Origin: Cladopsammia gracilis
Lineage: Eukaryota > Cnidaria > Anthozoa > Scleractinia > Dendrophylliidae
Direction: 5' to 3'
Assembly: GCA_022457155.1 (NCBI GenBank)
Contig: JAJGOT010000166.1
Coordinates: 62,001-126,000, forward strand
Length of the DNA stretch: 64,000 nt
In this document: positions 33,287 to 44,307 of the stretch, piece after piece
Layout: every line of letters starts with the position of its first letter
Numbering within the stretch: position 1 is the first letter of the stretch
Notes under the pieces: generated by a model
The model's database searches: none
The model's input: only the letters and a program-made list of their open reading frames with translations
Told to the model about the DNA's origin: nothing
Made by a program: the position numbers and the translations under genes

Positions 33287-34836
33287 AAAAATCGTTAATG
33301 AGCTAAAATGTAAATACTCCGATTTTTCAAAAAATGAATCAATGTTGCTCATTAACAAATTTCTATTTTTTCAATATTCAGAGGGGATTTGCCACGTTGC
33401 TACAAGAGCTGTGGCCTTGAAAGTTGCACAGAATGATCACGTGCTCACACTCTTTCTAACGCGAATAAAATTACGACGCAAGTCCCAAGGGAACCTTGGA
33501 AATTAACGCATGAATATTTAAACAATAGAAAATGGTTAATGAGCTAAAATGTAAACACTCCGATTTTTGAAAAAATGGCTCAATTTTGCTCATCAACAAA
33601 TTTCTATTGTTTCAATATTCAGAGGAGATTTGCTATGTTCTACAAGAGCTGTGGCCTTGAAAGTTGCACAGAATGATCACGTGCTCACACTCTTTCTAAC
33701 GCGAATAAAATTACGACGCAAGTCCCAAGGGAACCTTGGAAATTAACGCATGAATATTTAAACAATAGAAAATGGTTAATGAGCTAAAATGTAAACACTC
33801 CGATTTTTGAAAAAATGGCTCAATTTTGCTCATTAACAAATTTCTATTTTTTCAATATTCAGAGGGGATTTGCCACGTTGCTACAAGAGCTGTGGCCTTG
33901 AAAGTTGCACAGAATGATCACGTGCTCACACTCTTTCTAACGCGAATAAAATTACGACGCAATTCCCAAGGGAACCTTGGCAATTAACGCATGAAAATTA
34001 AAACAATAGACAATGGTTAACGAGCAAAACTTAGTCCTCTTCGATTTCTTAAAAAATGGCTCATTTTTGCTCATTAACAAATTTCTATTGTTTCAATATT
34101 CAGAGGGGATTTGCTCCATTTCTACAAGAGCTGTGGCCTTGACAGTTGTACAGAATAATCACGTTCTCACACTCTTTCTATCGCGCATAAAATTAAGACG
34201 TAATTCCCAAGGGAACCTTTGGAATAAACGTATGAATATTGAAACAATAGAAAATGGTTAATGAGCTTAAAAGGATCCTCTTCGATTTTTGAAAAAATGG
34301 CTCATTTTTACTCATTAACAAATTTCTATTGTTTCAATATTCAGAGGGGATTTTCTCCGTTTCTACAAGAGCTCTGGCCTTGAAAGTTGCACAAAATGAT
34401 CACGTGCTCACACTCTTTCTATCGCGCATAAAATTAGGACGTAAATCCCAAGGGAACCTTTGGAAATTAACGCATGAATATTTAAACAATAGAAAATGGT
34501 TAATGAGCTGAAATGTAAACACTCCGATTTTTTAAAAAATGACTCAATTTTACTCATTAACAAATTTCTATTGTTTCAATATTCAGAGGGGATTTGCTCA
34601 GTTTCTGCAAGAGCTGTGGCCTTGAAAGTTGCACAGAATGATCACGTGCTCACACTCTTTCTAACGGGAATAAAATTACGACGCATGTCCCAAGGGAACC
34701 TTGGAAATTAACGCATGAATATTTAAACAATAGAAAATGGTTAATGAGCTAAAATGTACACTCCGATTTTTCAAAAAATGGCTCAATTTTGCTCATTAAC
34801 AAATTTCTATTGTTTCAATATTCAGTGGGGATTTGC
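33287..34836. repeat. 241-bp tandem satellite, six and a half units
   Basis: Unit starts (TTAATGAGC) lie at 33295, 33536, 33776, 34017, 34258, 34500 and 34741, so the period is 240-242. Each unit carries CTCATTAACAAATTTCTATT, AATATTCAGAGGGGATTTGC, AAGAGCTGTGGCCTTGA and ATCACGTGCTCACACTCTTT. The array is bracketed by GCCAATAC (33247-33254) and GTATTGGC (34837-34844). Open frames in it are not maintained between units. Confidence 0.95.
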
Positions 34837-34847
34837 GTATTGGCAAT

Positions 34848-34920
34848 ACTCAATGAGTAATCAATTGATTACTCATTGATTACCCATTGATTACTCATTG
34901 ATTACATTGATGTCATTGAC
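34848..34920. repeat. Short TGATTACTCAT tandem repeat
   Basis: Four to five units of TTGATTAC(T/C)CA directly next to the satellite. Confidence 0.85.
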
Positions 34921-35332
34921 ATCTTGGATTAGTTAAGCCTGGATATATGTAACGTGAACATTAGTAACGTAGGTAGGGTTGTAGGAGACGCTGTCATGAC
35001 ACTTCCGTTTACGCTGTTTATTACGGACAGCCCGTTATTAAATACAAGAGTTTCAGTTTCGGATATTGAATAAGAACTACTCTGGCTATTACAGAAACCC
35101 CGTTGTTACCGAGAGGAGCTGAAGTCTCGGGGAACTAAAGAACTACCTCCCTATTACGGACACCCCGTTATCGCGAACACTACGAGGAGTTTAAGGTTAC
35201 TCGCTCGAAATGCAAAATGCGCTCATCTGTGACCTGGATGCAATATCGCAACGGCAAACATTTGGTCATGGCTTTTTTTTACTCTACTGCAATAATTCTT
35301 TTTGTATCTCCTAGTTGAATGAAGCATAGATT

Positions 35333-35893
35333 ACAGTCGAACCCTATTAAGCGGCCACCCTCGGGGAACTGGCAATTGGCCGCTTAATAGGGGTTGGCCG
35401 CTTAATAGGGGTTCGTTAGAAAATAGCATAATGCGTGGTATGAACGTCACTTTATTTGAATACAACACAGTTGGAGGACTGTTGAACATAATACAGCCTG
35501 TTAATTCAAGTTCGTAATTTCAGTCTAATGGACAAATATCGACGATCAAATTTGACACGCTCTACATATGTTGTTTACACAAATCAAAATACAGTACATT
35601 ACTTGACAACAAAATCACGCCAAGATTCGTCACCTTCTATTTCGGACTCTCATCTGTCATCAGATTTTTCAAAACGATGCCAGCTACGTGTATTAATTTT
35701 TTTGGTGGCCGCTAAATAGGGGTAAAAACAGCAGGAAAACCCTCATCGGGACCGCCAAAAAGTGGCCGCGGTCGCTTAATAGGGGTGGTCGCTTAATAGG
35801 GGTTTTATTTACAGTATTATACTGACAATAAATTCGGGACTTTGATAACTGACCGCTAAACAGGGGGTGGCCGCTTAATAGGGGTTCGACTGT
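35333..35893. mobile_element. pogo/Tigger-like non-autonomous element
   Basis: Ends (TA)CAGTCGAACCCTATTAAG and CTTAATAGGGGTTCGACTG(TA) with TA target duplication. GGCCGCTTAATAGGGG recurs several times inside. The interior frame at 35528-35719 (MDKYRRSNLTRS...) has no recognisable transposase motif. 561 bp. Fragments of similar ends (TTACGGACACCCCGTTATC) lie just left, at 35010-35175. Confidence 0.85.
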
Positions 35894-36116
35894 ATTAAAT
35901 ATGAACCGATTTTCTTCGAAACAAGAGGCTACTATTGTAGCCTACACTCATGCGCTTGCGTAAGCAAGTTTTATGGTTTGTTTTGAACGGGTCACGCACC
36001 CCTTCCCCCCTCAACGAATTTTGCGTGACACACTAAAGAACACGCTAAAACACGTTTTTAAGTCGTGAATACGACTTATTGCGATTACTGGAGAAAAGTC
36101 ACTCGCTCATCGTAAA

Positions 36117-36234
36117 CTCTAGGAACACTGTTTGACATGCGCCGGTTCTCCTCTGATCACCAAAGTTAAGCCCTGTCGGGCGAGGTTATTACTTGGATGG
36201 GTGACCGCTTGGGAATACCTCGTGTCGTAGGCTT
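36117..36234 (+). rRNA. 5S rRNA-like sequence, probably pseudogene
   Basis: From CGCCGGTTCTC onward it follows the animal 5S consensus: CTGATCACCAAAGTTAAGC, GTCGGGCGAGGTTATTACTT, GGATGGGTGACCGCTTGGGA, ATACCTCGTGTCGTAGGCTT. The internal control region is largely recognisable. The first 20 bases (CTCTAGGAACACTG...) deviate and no longer pair well with the 3' end, so stem I is damaged. A T run follows. It stands alone, not in an array, so a pseudogene or the head of a 5S-derived SINE is most likely. Confidence 0.75.
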
Positions 36235-36526
36235 ATCATTTTTCTTTCCTTCACTCCCTTTCATTTTTCATTTTTTTGGTTCCGTCAAGGAGCCACTTGT
36301 CCTGAGGAGGGCAAACTGAAGCCAAACAGTCATGAAAACATAGCATACCTTCGACGATATTCCAACGACAACGAATGGGCGACGAAGTTTGTCCGTAATT
36401 TTCATTTTCGCTAGTAAACACATTCCTTCGTGTTAGCATGTTTTATAATTATTTCCTCAAAACTAACCAGAACACAGAGAAAAGTGAATCACAAATTGAT
36501 ATCAACATAAATTCTCACCAAAAAAT

Positions 36527-36945
36527 TGTAATTTCTTTTACGGTAAAGTCCCTGATCTGTAAGAAATCTGCTTCTTCGGTTTTGATCGCCCCGCACTGAT
36601 AGCAGCGTATGAATTTCCTTGAAGCAAGATTCAGTTGCTGAAAGCTCTCCTTTTTCTCCACTATAGCGGCTTTGAGTATTCTTTAAAGCTTTCTCTTTCC
36701 ATTTTGAATATTTTAAATGTGAGTTATTAATGCGATGACACGAAACTACGGTTTTAAAAACCAAGCACATGCCGAGCGCGGCAGCCATTTTTGTAGAATA
36801 TGTTGGTGACCCGAGGACCCGGTCACTAAAATATGCGTGCATAAATTTGCATGCAAAATCGCGACACAAAAAAAAATAATAAGAAGAAAAACCGAGGCCA
36901 TTTTATAACTCATGCCGCTACGCGCATGAGTAATAAATACAGGAG
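36527..36945 (-). repeat. Dispersed repeat, homologous to 4193-4620
   Basis: Same block order as the 4.2-kb copy (TTACGGTAAAGTCC, GAAAGCTCTCCTTTTTCTCC, CCGAGCGCGGCAGCCATTTT, CGCGCATGAGTAATAA). The minus-strand frame at 36489-36869 reads through most of it, but its partners do not share the frame. Confidence 0.7.
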
Positions 36946-36949
36946 CCAA

Positions 36950-37490
36950 AATCTGGATTTGCGCAAACCCCTCATTTCATATTAAGGCCCTCCTAGAAAA
37001 AAATTGGTCCGTTTTATTTGGCTTAAAATTTGCGAATGGACTTCCTTTGATATAGTCTAGAACTGGCCAAGTTACAAAAAATTCGTCGGAACAGAAACGC
37101 TGCAACAGAAATGCCGTCAACTTAGGAGCTTGTTTCCACCCGAGGTGAAATAAATACTTATTGTTTCTCGAAAAATAATAATCATGGACACTCAACACCA
37201 AGAATATGTTGTATATCTTACAGCAAGTTCGATTGTGAATGCTACAAACCATTAAAATTTACTGACTCAGTCTTTAGACCAACACACATGGCGAAAACGC
37301 GCTAAATATGTAATATTACTCTCCTCTTAATTTTACTAAGAACATATATTTATTTTCTCCTAACAATATAACGACAAGAAACTGGTAGTATTGGTGAAAC
37401 TTACGAACCGGTTTTGGTCACTCTAGATGTTTTCCTGGTTGATAAACAACTTGTCGAAACTGCTGCATTCGCCCTATGGACTTGCACGCA
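36950..37490. other. Intergenic DNA without recognised features
   Basis: No coding sequence supported. A minus-strand frame at 36977-37252 lacks any motif. Confidence 0.35.
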
Positions 37491-37496
37491 GATTTC

Positions 37497-37706
37497 AGGC
37501 TTCGTTGTTTAAGACATGGTAATTAAATTTGACAATTCGTCAGGGGGGACCGAATTGACTTTACCGAATGCTTGACATACAATTAACGAATGCTCACAAA
37601 CAATGGCTCCATTGGAGCATATATGCCTGAGAACTCACCCCAGGGTATGGTGTTACCCCCCTGACGAATTGCCAAATTTCATTACCATTCGTAAACAACG
37701 AAGCCT
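37497..37706. mobile_element. MITE with AGGCTTCGTTGTTTA ends
   Basis: Imperfect arms of about 52 bp: left AGGCTTCGTTGTTTAAGACA to GACAATTCGTCAGGGGGG, right CCCCCCTGACGAATTGCC to CGAAGCCT. Between them are two CGAATGCT words. Confidence 0.8.
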
Positions 37707-37879
37707 AAAATGACTAGTTGATTTACTTGTGGATCCAATGTAAAATCCCCCCGCGAAGAAAAAGGAATTTCCAGATCCTACTTTTGTGACAAAGAAAAAA
37801 GATTTAACAGCTTTCAATACCACTGAGCCAAAAGACGAGGTGAAAGGAATAGGGAACGAATCAGGCGGTGTTGGACACG

Positions 37880-38074
37880 GTCCACGTGACTTCATTCGTC
37901 CAATCACGCGTCACTTTAGTGATACTAATGGCGGCCGTCTTCACTCTTTCGTGTTGAGGTCTCCTCTCTGTTCTTGGATTGATTTCTCGTTTCATCGAAC
38001 GTTTTAGTTTATCGTTTTTGGAGGGCCGAAAGAGAAATACCGTGGCAAGCTATAACCCAACTTATAGCTTCAGG
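37880..38074 (+). promoter_or_regulatory. Candidate promoter and non-coding first exon
   Basis: ACTAATGGCGGCCGTC at 37925-37940 matches the YY1-type initiation context, opens a nine-codon upstream ORF (MAAVFTLSC), and is followed by a consensus donor CTTCAG|GTGAGC at 38075. This looks like the 5' untranslated exon of a plus-strand gene or lncRNA whose later exons I cannot find. Confidence 0.35.
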
Positions 38075-40739
38075 TGAGCATATTTTGTATCAAATTTGTT
38101 CAATGAAAACCATGTTGTCTTCAAAATCTTTGTTTATCACTAATGTGTGACACGGGTATTTAGTTTGCCCTTTCTTTGCGTCGTTCGGTCAGTATTTGGA
38201 TTTATTTTTGCACAGAATTAAAGTTTAATAGTTAAACTTTGAGAAAAGGTCGGGGGGCCCACTGGGGCCCCGCCGTTTTAGTGGTGAAAAATCGACTTGA
38301 AGTTGTAGCTTTTTTCGCGTTTGTCACGTATTATCTTGTAAGATTTCACGGGAGGTGATGGCGTGATTGATGCACGCAAACTTGCTTTACCGGGATAAGA
38401 ACAAACTTTTTGGAACTATCTTTTACTGATTCCTTTTATCTAAAATACATATATTTTTTCTTCCAGGTATTTCAGGTTCTAAACGGCCCGAAGGCTCTTC
38501 ACCCCATGTACAAATATATTGTTTTGATTACTGAGTCAGCTTCCATGGAATGTTCCTGCTTTCTTTTCCTGCATAGCTTTATTTAGGGAAAAAATATATA
38601 ATAAATTTTTAAGTTGTGATCTCTCTGAATCTCTTACAGGAGTCATGATCTGGAGATGTTGCATGATTTCGTTCAGTATTTTAGTAATTTGCTGAGGGAG
38701 TTTTGGTAATGGTCTGGGGATGCCTGTTGACATTTTTATGGTTAGATTACATCCCGGTATGTTAGGAAGGAGCTTGATTCTAACATAGCGTTCAAGTATT
38801 TTTGCCATTTCAAGTGCTTTTAAAACTGTAAATTCATGTCCAGGGCCTCAAAATAAAATGTTTCGTTGGATTTGCACTGAGCCCTTCAAGTGTTCCCTGA
38901 CTCCTTAATCATGAGGTCTATTTCAAATTTGCAGTTTGGAAAAGAACTTGTAATTCATTTCTCATGAAGGTCCTGAAAATATTCTGTGCCAAATTTTGTT
39001 TTATGTAAAAAATATTTCTTATGTTCACAACACTGATAAAATTCAAGATGCTAAAGTCTTTTTGGTTTGTGAAAACCTGCTTTACATCAATAATAATTGA
39101 AACTTTGAAAAATTTGAATTATTGGGCCAAATTGTTTTCAGGAATATATATTTCAAGAAATGTAACAACTACTATAAGCAGTGTATACTGGAGAGACTCA
39201 ATCATATAGTCTACAAAGTAGGGAGTCTCTTATTTCTCTCAGGGATTATTTGGTGGGATAGTCAAGCAAGGGAATCATGCAAGCCAGTGTGCAAGAACAT
39301 TGGCTACCTCAGCCAATTTTCCGGCATAGACACTCACATGTTTACCTCACTTGACTATCCACAAATAAAAAATAGGAGATTACTTGCAATATAAGACTGG
39401 AAAGTAGCACTTTTAAAAAGTGTTGAATTTAAGTAACATACTGAACATAATTTACTTAATAAATTATTGAACATAGGAGGACTTGAATAATAAAAGAATG
39501 ATGGTATGTGAGTCACTTGCTTTGTACATGTCATACCACTAAATCAATGTGAGGCCCGAGGGGTTTGCAGGAGGAACTGGCAACAGATGTGGGGAATTTG
39601 AATTGTTTTGCCATTCCTTACAACACCATCGTACAAGAGTCTTATTGTATAAAATATTATTATTTTAATAATAATAACTGTTTATTTACAATTCCATTGA
39701 AAAAGTGAAAAGGAGATAACAGGTTATTCTTTTCTAGTTTATCTCCTAATCAACCACTAATTCAACCACTGTCGATTTAAAGGAAGCACTGGCATACTAG
39801 TTTTTATAACAGTTTTAAACATACAGCCATGGAATCCAGGAAACTTTCATTTCAGCTTCCTTGAAAATTTTAATTGACATTTTTTGTAGTTGAATTATTT
39901 AGTTGGCAAGTTCTTTCAGTTCCATTTTCACTGTACATGCATGTAAATTTTACCAGGAAAGAAGAGGGTGAATGCTGGTATTGAGTCATTATTGGTGTCT
40001 GCCACAATGGAAGATACCGGGTAATATGTGATGTCATGTTCTATTTGCTCATTTTGTGTTGCAAATGAAAGGTGCAACCAAGTAAAAGTCTTGATTGTTT
40101 TGGTCTATCTCCTCTCTATCCCAAGATGCACCTATGCAGGAGGCTGGTCAGTTTCGCAAAATCAATTTCATAATAAAGAAATAAAAGTTAATTTATGAAA
40201 TTTACAACTGATTGGCCAAAAAATACATTATTTTATAGAAAAATAGTATACAATAATGCTGACACAAACAATTAAATTTGTTGTAGCAGCAACATACAGT
40301 TCCCTAAATATTAAAGTAAAGGCTTTCCAGCTTTTCAAAAATGCCAACCATACAATAATTTTGCAAGATGGACTTTCAGTGGTGCATTTATAGTAGAGCA
40401 TTTTATTTCCAAATTTTTTTAGAAATTACCAGTGGCAGTAAGCTGCTGTAATTCGTATGTATAAACGGCTCGCAAGGTATTCATTACACTCTGCCTTAAA
40501 GAATAAAATGCAATATAAGGCCTTCTCCAAAACCAGCAGTTCATTTTTCTTGCCTTGGCGCTTCTGAAACATCCCGTGTAAACATAAGCAAACGATTCTT
40601 CAGATTCACGCCAGTTATTAAATTCATTGCACGAATTCACTAAACAAAGACGAGAAATACGTGACGGTTGTAACCTTCGGCAAAAGATAGTAACAAAAGC
40701 ATCGACTGACGGACGGTAATGTCGCCTTTCTCGTTACGA
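38075..40739. other. Long stretch without supported genes
   Basis: AT-rich. Contains weak open frames (38536-38808 minus, 39122-39394 plus, 40419-40640 minus) with no recognised motif. GGGATAGTCAAG at 39256 and CTTGACTATCC at 39350 form a short inverted pair. A hidden intron-rich or non-coding gene driven from 37.9 kb cannot be excluded. Confidence 0.35.
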
Positions 40740-40741
40740 TT

Positions 40742-40812
40742 AACCTGCGATCAGGCAGATCAAGCGATCTTTCTTTTTAGAGCGCGAGAGCGCCGGCGAT
40801 CGCAGGTTGCAA
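40742..40812. repeat. Short inverted repeat, AACCTGCGATC
   Basis: AACCTGCGATC at 40742 and GATCGCAGGTT ending near 40809 enclose about 50 bp. The word resembles the CCTGCG core of the TAGCCTGC elements, but there is no clear target duplication. Confidence 0.5.
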
Positions 40813-41572
40813 TCGGGACTTTCATCACTAAATTCGGTCCTTTATAGCTGTTCTAAGCATCCATAATGCACATTTACAATAGCCAGTAGGTAAGAGAAAG
40901 ATATAAAACGAAGAAGCGCTGTAATTTCTCCAAGAAAGCGAAGAAATCTACCTCTAATCGTCTTTGAATCACGGAGAGCAGAGATGTTGACTGGTTGGCG
41001 TCATGATGCAAATAACGTGAAGATTAAATTTCTCCCAGCATGCAGCGCGAAGCGTGTCCAACACCGCCTGGGAACGAATCTTCAAATCATTGTTACAGCG
41101 ACAGATCCTGGCGAAAGATATGGTGAAGGTCAATATCATTTCACAGCACGAGTCGGTCATGATAATTTATACAATATTTAATCGAGAACAGCAGGATACG
41201 TACAGCGTTAAGCAGACATCCTTTTTCCGCGTGAAGGAAAAGAGATGGGAGGCGTCTGCGCCAATGCTATCAGCCTTGTTCAAAGTTTGATTGAACTCGG
41301 AACAGGATAAAAACAGTACCTCGAGTTTTAACAAGATTTCTCCTTTTTGGCAAAGACATAATTCTAGTTCTGTCACTAGTACTCCGAAAGAAGAGCAAAA
41401 AAGGTACCAACTATGTTAAAAAATCTTAATTCATGTCATCGATGTAACACGCGCTTCTCTAGTTAAACAATGGTTTGCACCTGCGAAACTTTATTTGGTC
41501 ACGAAGACAAAGCAATCTCGCCTTAATTTGTATCTGATTATATTCACATCACGTTATGACTATTCTTAATTG

Positions 41573-42493
41573 TCATGCTCTTCTGAGGATATTCTTTATA
41601 GTCCGCCGAATTTCACCAATTCTCCAGCAGTACACAAGCGGATTTAAAGAAGAGTTGATGAAAACAGCAGTTGTAACATAGTCGTAGGCAATCCTTACAG
41701 TTCGTGTGTATCCAGTAAGCCTCACTATGATTGCCGTTAAAAAGTGGGGAAGATAGAAAATTACTAACAAGCCATAAACATAAAGGACTGTCACAGCTGA
41801 TTTTTTACATTTGAATGCGTTCATCGTATTGGATTGAAGATGGCTGACGGCAGCGTTTTGTTCGTTGATCTGGCGTTGGTGTCTTCGAACGATCTGAAAT
41901 ATTTTGAAGGTACTCAGAGTTATGACAAGAAATGTTAAAACGAAGATAACCAAGGGAACAAAATTCCATTCGGTGCCCATCCAAAATCTTAAAATTACAC
42001 CTGATATGCAGAAGACCCAGAGAACAAAATCGATTTTAAATACGCGAGGAACAGTGACAATCGTGTTGTATCGTAAATGAAGGGTTAGAGCAAGAAGACG
42101 GTCAATGGATACTGAGGCTAAAGTAAGGAAAGATACGCTACCAGTTATCCAACTGGATATGGCCAAAAGAACTCTTAATGTACAATGCGCACTAAAGTAC
42201 TCCACAAGTTCGGCTATTTTAAAAGCCACGAAAATTGGTTGACATATCAAACCAACAAGAAGATCTGAAGTCGCCAGACAACCCAAAAGGATGAAAGATG
42301 GCTTATTAAGATCTGAAGTTTTTCGAATCACAAAGAGAATAAAAAAGTTCCCCACACATGTTATCAAAGAAAACATAAAGTTAAGGATACATGTTACGAT
42401 GTTTGTTATGAAAACACCTTCCGTTTTCTCGAAGTGGTTGTCGCTGAGGAAGAAGCAACTTTCGCGAGTTTTGTTCATGATGATGAAATCCAT
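41573..42493 (-). CDS. Class-A GPCR, MECA-like orphan receptor, copy 3
   Basis: Single-exon receptor of 306 residues. Starts MDFIIMNKTRE: the paralogues start at the MNK methionine, so initiation at 42478 is equally possible. Carries an NKT sequon, TM2 LATSDLLVGL (ATSD where most copies have AASD), SIDRLLAL after TM3, a short TM4-TM5 loop (FWMGTEWN) without cysteine, TM6 [19 protein letters not shown] and TM7 [13 protein letters not shown]. Closest to the 59276-60208 receptor (shared FLSDN/FLSNNHFEK N-terminus and GTEW loop). The conserved upstream block is interrupted by about 300 bp of other sequence. Confidence 0.92.
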   Translation of the reverse strand: MDFIIMNKTRESCFFLSDNHFEKTEGVFITNIVTCILNFMFSLITCVGNFFILFVIRKTSDLNKPSFILLGCLATSDLLVGLICQPIFVAFKIAELVEYFSAHCTLRVLLAISSWITGSVSFLTLASVSIDRLLALTLHLRYNTIVTVPRVFKIDFVLWVFCISGVILRFWMGTEWNFVPLVIFVLTFLVITLSTFKIFQIVRRHQRQINEQNAAVSHLQSNTMNAFKCKKSAVTVLYVYGLLVIFYLPHFLTAIIVRLTGYTRTVRIAYDYVTTAVFINSSLNPLVYCWRIGEIRRTIKNILRRA

Positions 42494-42982
42494 TTGTCCA
42501 TAAACAGGATGAAGCTGCCAGAACGCGGAATTGAGTCAGTGGAACTGATGCCAACCGCAGAAATGAAGATTGTACCTTTTTCAATTACCTCTTTTACCCT
42601 GAAGCCATCAAGCATTTGAAGCCATTGCTGAACTGAATTTTAAGTTTATTTCAAGGTTTTACAGTGTAACACGCGTTACGGTGGCTACCCAAGAAACTTT
42701 TTTACAAGATTCACCGATATCACCAGCTAATTCTAATAATTATTTTCGTAACTGCGCATACGTGTGAAGCAATAAGGTAATAATATCTTCGTATATCGTA
42801 ACTAACTTTACACAGCTGTGATAAGCACGAAGCGACAAGATTACACTTGATCGTGCTCAACTTTGCAAAGCGGCGTGCTCGTCAATTGAATTCGCGCTCT
42901 CTGATTGGCTAAATTGTAAAAAAGTTTGCTGGGTGCTAAGGTAGGGCGTGTCGCATTGTAATATTACTAACACGTAAATCAA

Positions 42983-43011
42983 GTTTGCATGCTTACTGAT
43001 ATAGGACCATG
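42983..43011 (-). promoter_or_regulatory. Conserved TTTGCATGC upstream element (copy 3)
   Basis: TTTGCATGCTTACTGATATA is repeated in the 5' block of most receptor paralogues. Here it is about 490 bp from the ATG because extra sequence (about 42665-42975) intervenes. Function inferred from conservation only. Confidence 0.45.
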
Positions 43012-43214
43012 TTTTAACAGCTGTGCAAGTCAAAATTTATAACCGATGAGTCATTTTGCATTCATTTGTTTTCCCAGGCATAAAACAAAACTAACTGTTA
43101 GCTATTGAATGTATATTTATACGCTAAGGTAAGACATCATCCCATCTTTGATGGTCAAAACAGAATGCGGAATCACTCTCTTCCCTCGAAACTACCTCGT
43201 GAAGTACTTTCTCA

Positions 43215-43545
43215 CACTGCAGGAAAAAATGGATTTACATGCACCACATTTGCACAACTTTGCCCATATTTGCAAAACAAAGCTGGTAAATTCCACATTT
43301 TCTTTACGTTTGCTTGGCATGGCAAATATGAGCAAATATGAGATTTGCTTGGGATAGCAAAGATATAGTAAATTTTTGCGCAGATGTATATTTACACCAC
43401 ATTTGCACATATTTGAAAGTAAGCAAAGATGTATGTTTACATACACTTCACACTCAGTGCAAATTTGGTTCAAATTTAGAGGCCCAAATTTGCTACATAT
43501 TTGCTCCATGTGCAAACTTGAGTAAATTCATTTTTTCGTCCAGTG
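43215..43545. mobile_element. CACTG-ended element with TCA target duplication
   Basis: Left CACTGCAGGAAAAAATGGAT and right CATTTTTTCGTCCAGTG, flanked by TCA at 43212-43214 and 43546-43548. The paralogous block at 45625 has the uninterrupted site ACTTTCTCAAGTCCCC. The interior is rich in GCAAATTTG and TTTGCACA words. CACTA/EnSpm-like ends; no transposase. Confidence 0.9.
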
Positions 43546-43898
43546 TCAAGTCCCCTTTTTAACCAGGTGAGGCTTCTAAAAGCGAATGAAGTTTCAATTG
43601 TTTGTTTCATCCTTTAATGTCCAGTTGTCTTTAACGGACTGACGGAATGAGGCTAAATGAGATAATTTTGATCAATTTAACCTGTTTCAGCGCTAAAAAC
43701 TATTGGCTTAGACTTCGACGTTTGCCTCCAACTAACGCCTTTTGTTTTCGAAGAGATAAAAAATGTCGTTTTGGGTACGAAATAAGGTCAGCTACGATTT
43801 CCGAAAAGATGAAAGAAGTTAGTGAAATCGTGTGAAAAAGATTCCTTTTCCTAAAAGCTAAAAGATGCGTTCCTCCAATTAAGGTTTCCGTGCGCATG

Positions 43899-44021
43899 TA
43901 GCCTGCGTGGCAGGCGTTCTAAGGGAAAATTCGGGCGCGCGAGAACGCGAAGGGCGCGCATTCTCGCGCGCCGGAATTTTCCCCCTTCCCCTTCCCCTTA
44001 GAACGCCTGCCACGCAGGCTA
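43899..44021. mobile_element. TAGCCTGC MITE with 9-bp target duplication, copy 2
   Basis: Ends TAGCCTGCGTGGCAGGCG and CGCCTGCCACGCAGGCTA. GTGCGCATG is duplicated on both sides (43890-43898 and 44022-44030), and the paralogous block near 55240 retains the single, empty GTGCGCATG. The interior is GC-rich with GCGCGCGAGAACGCG and its inverse. Confidence 0.95.
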
Positions 44022-44307
44022 GTGCGCATGTGAAATTTCACGCATTTGACCACGACGACAATTAACGCAGCCTACTCCATTTACTTTCCATCCTTCCATC
44101 TCAATTCGCGTGACGTCACTAACCCTCCCATATTATTATTTATTTTCATTTTTCTTATTTCTACGTCTTGTATTAGGAAAGTCCCAATACATTTATTTCC
44201 CACGATAGGACATTAAGATAAAGCAAAAAGAGTTCAGCCTAGTTCCACACGAAATTGAAGCCGGCTTGGGTACGTCACCTTGACTACTAGTGGAGTTTTC
44301 CATCTTG

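Noticed and set aside
33213..34711. Series of ORFs with FQYSEGIC...AVALKVAQNDHVLTLFL
   Set aside because: They arise from the satellite unit, whose length (240-242) and indels break the frame between units; no start is conserved.
33287..34836. CRISPR-like array
   Set aside because: Units are contiguous 241-bp repeats without unique spacers, in a eukaryotic sequence.
38536..38808. 90-residue minus-strand ORF (MAKILERYVRIK...)
   Set aside because: Peptide-like composition but no family, no splice context and no second copy; left unannotated as a gene.
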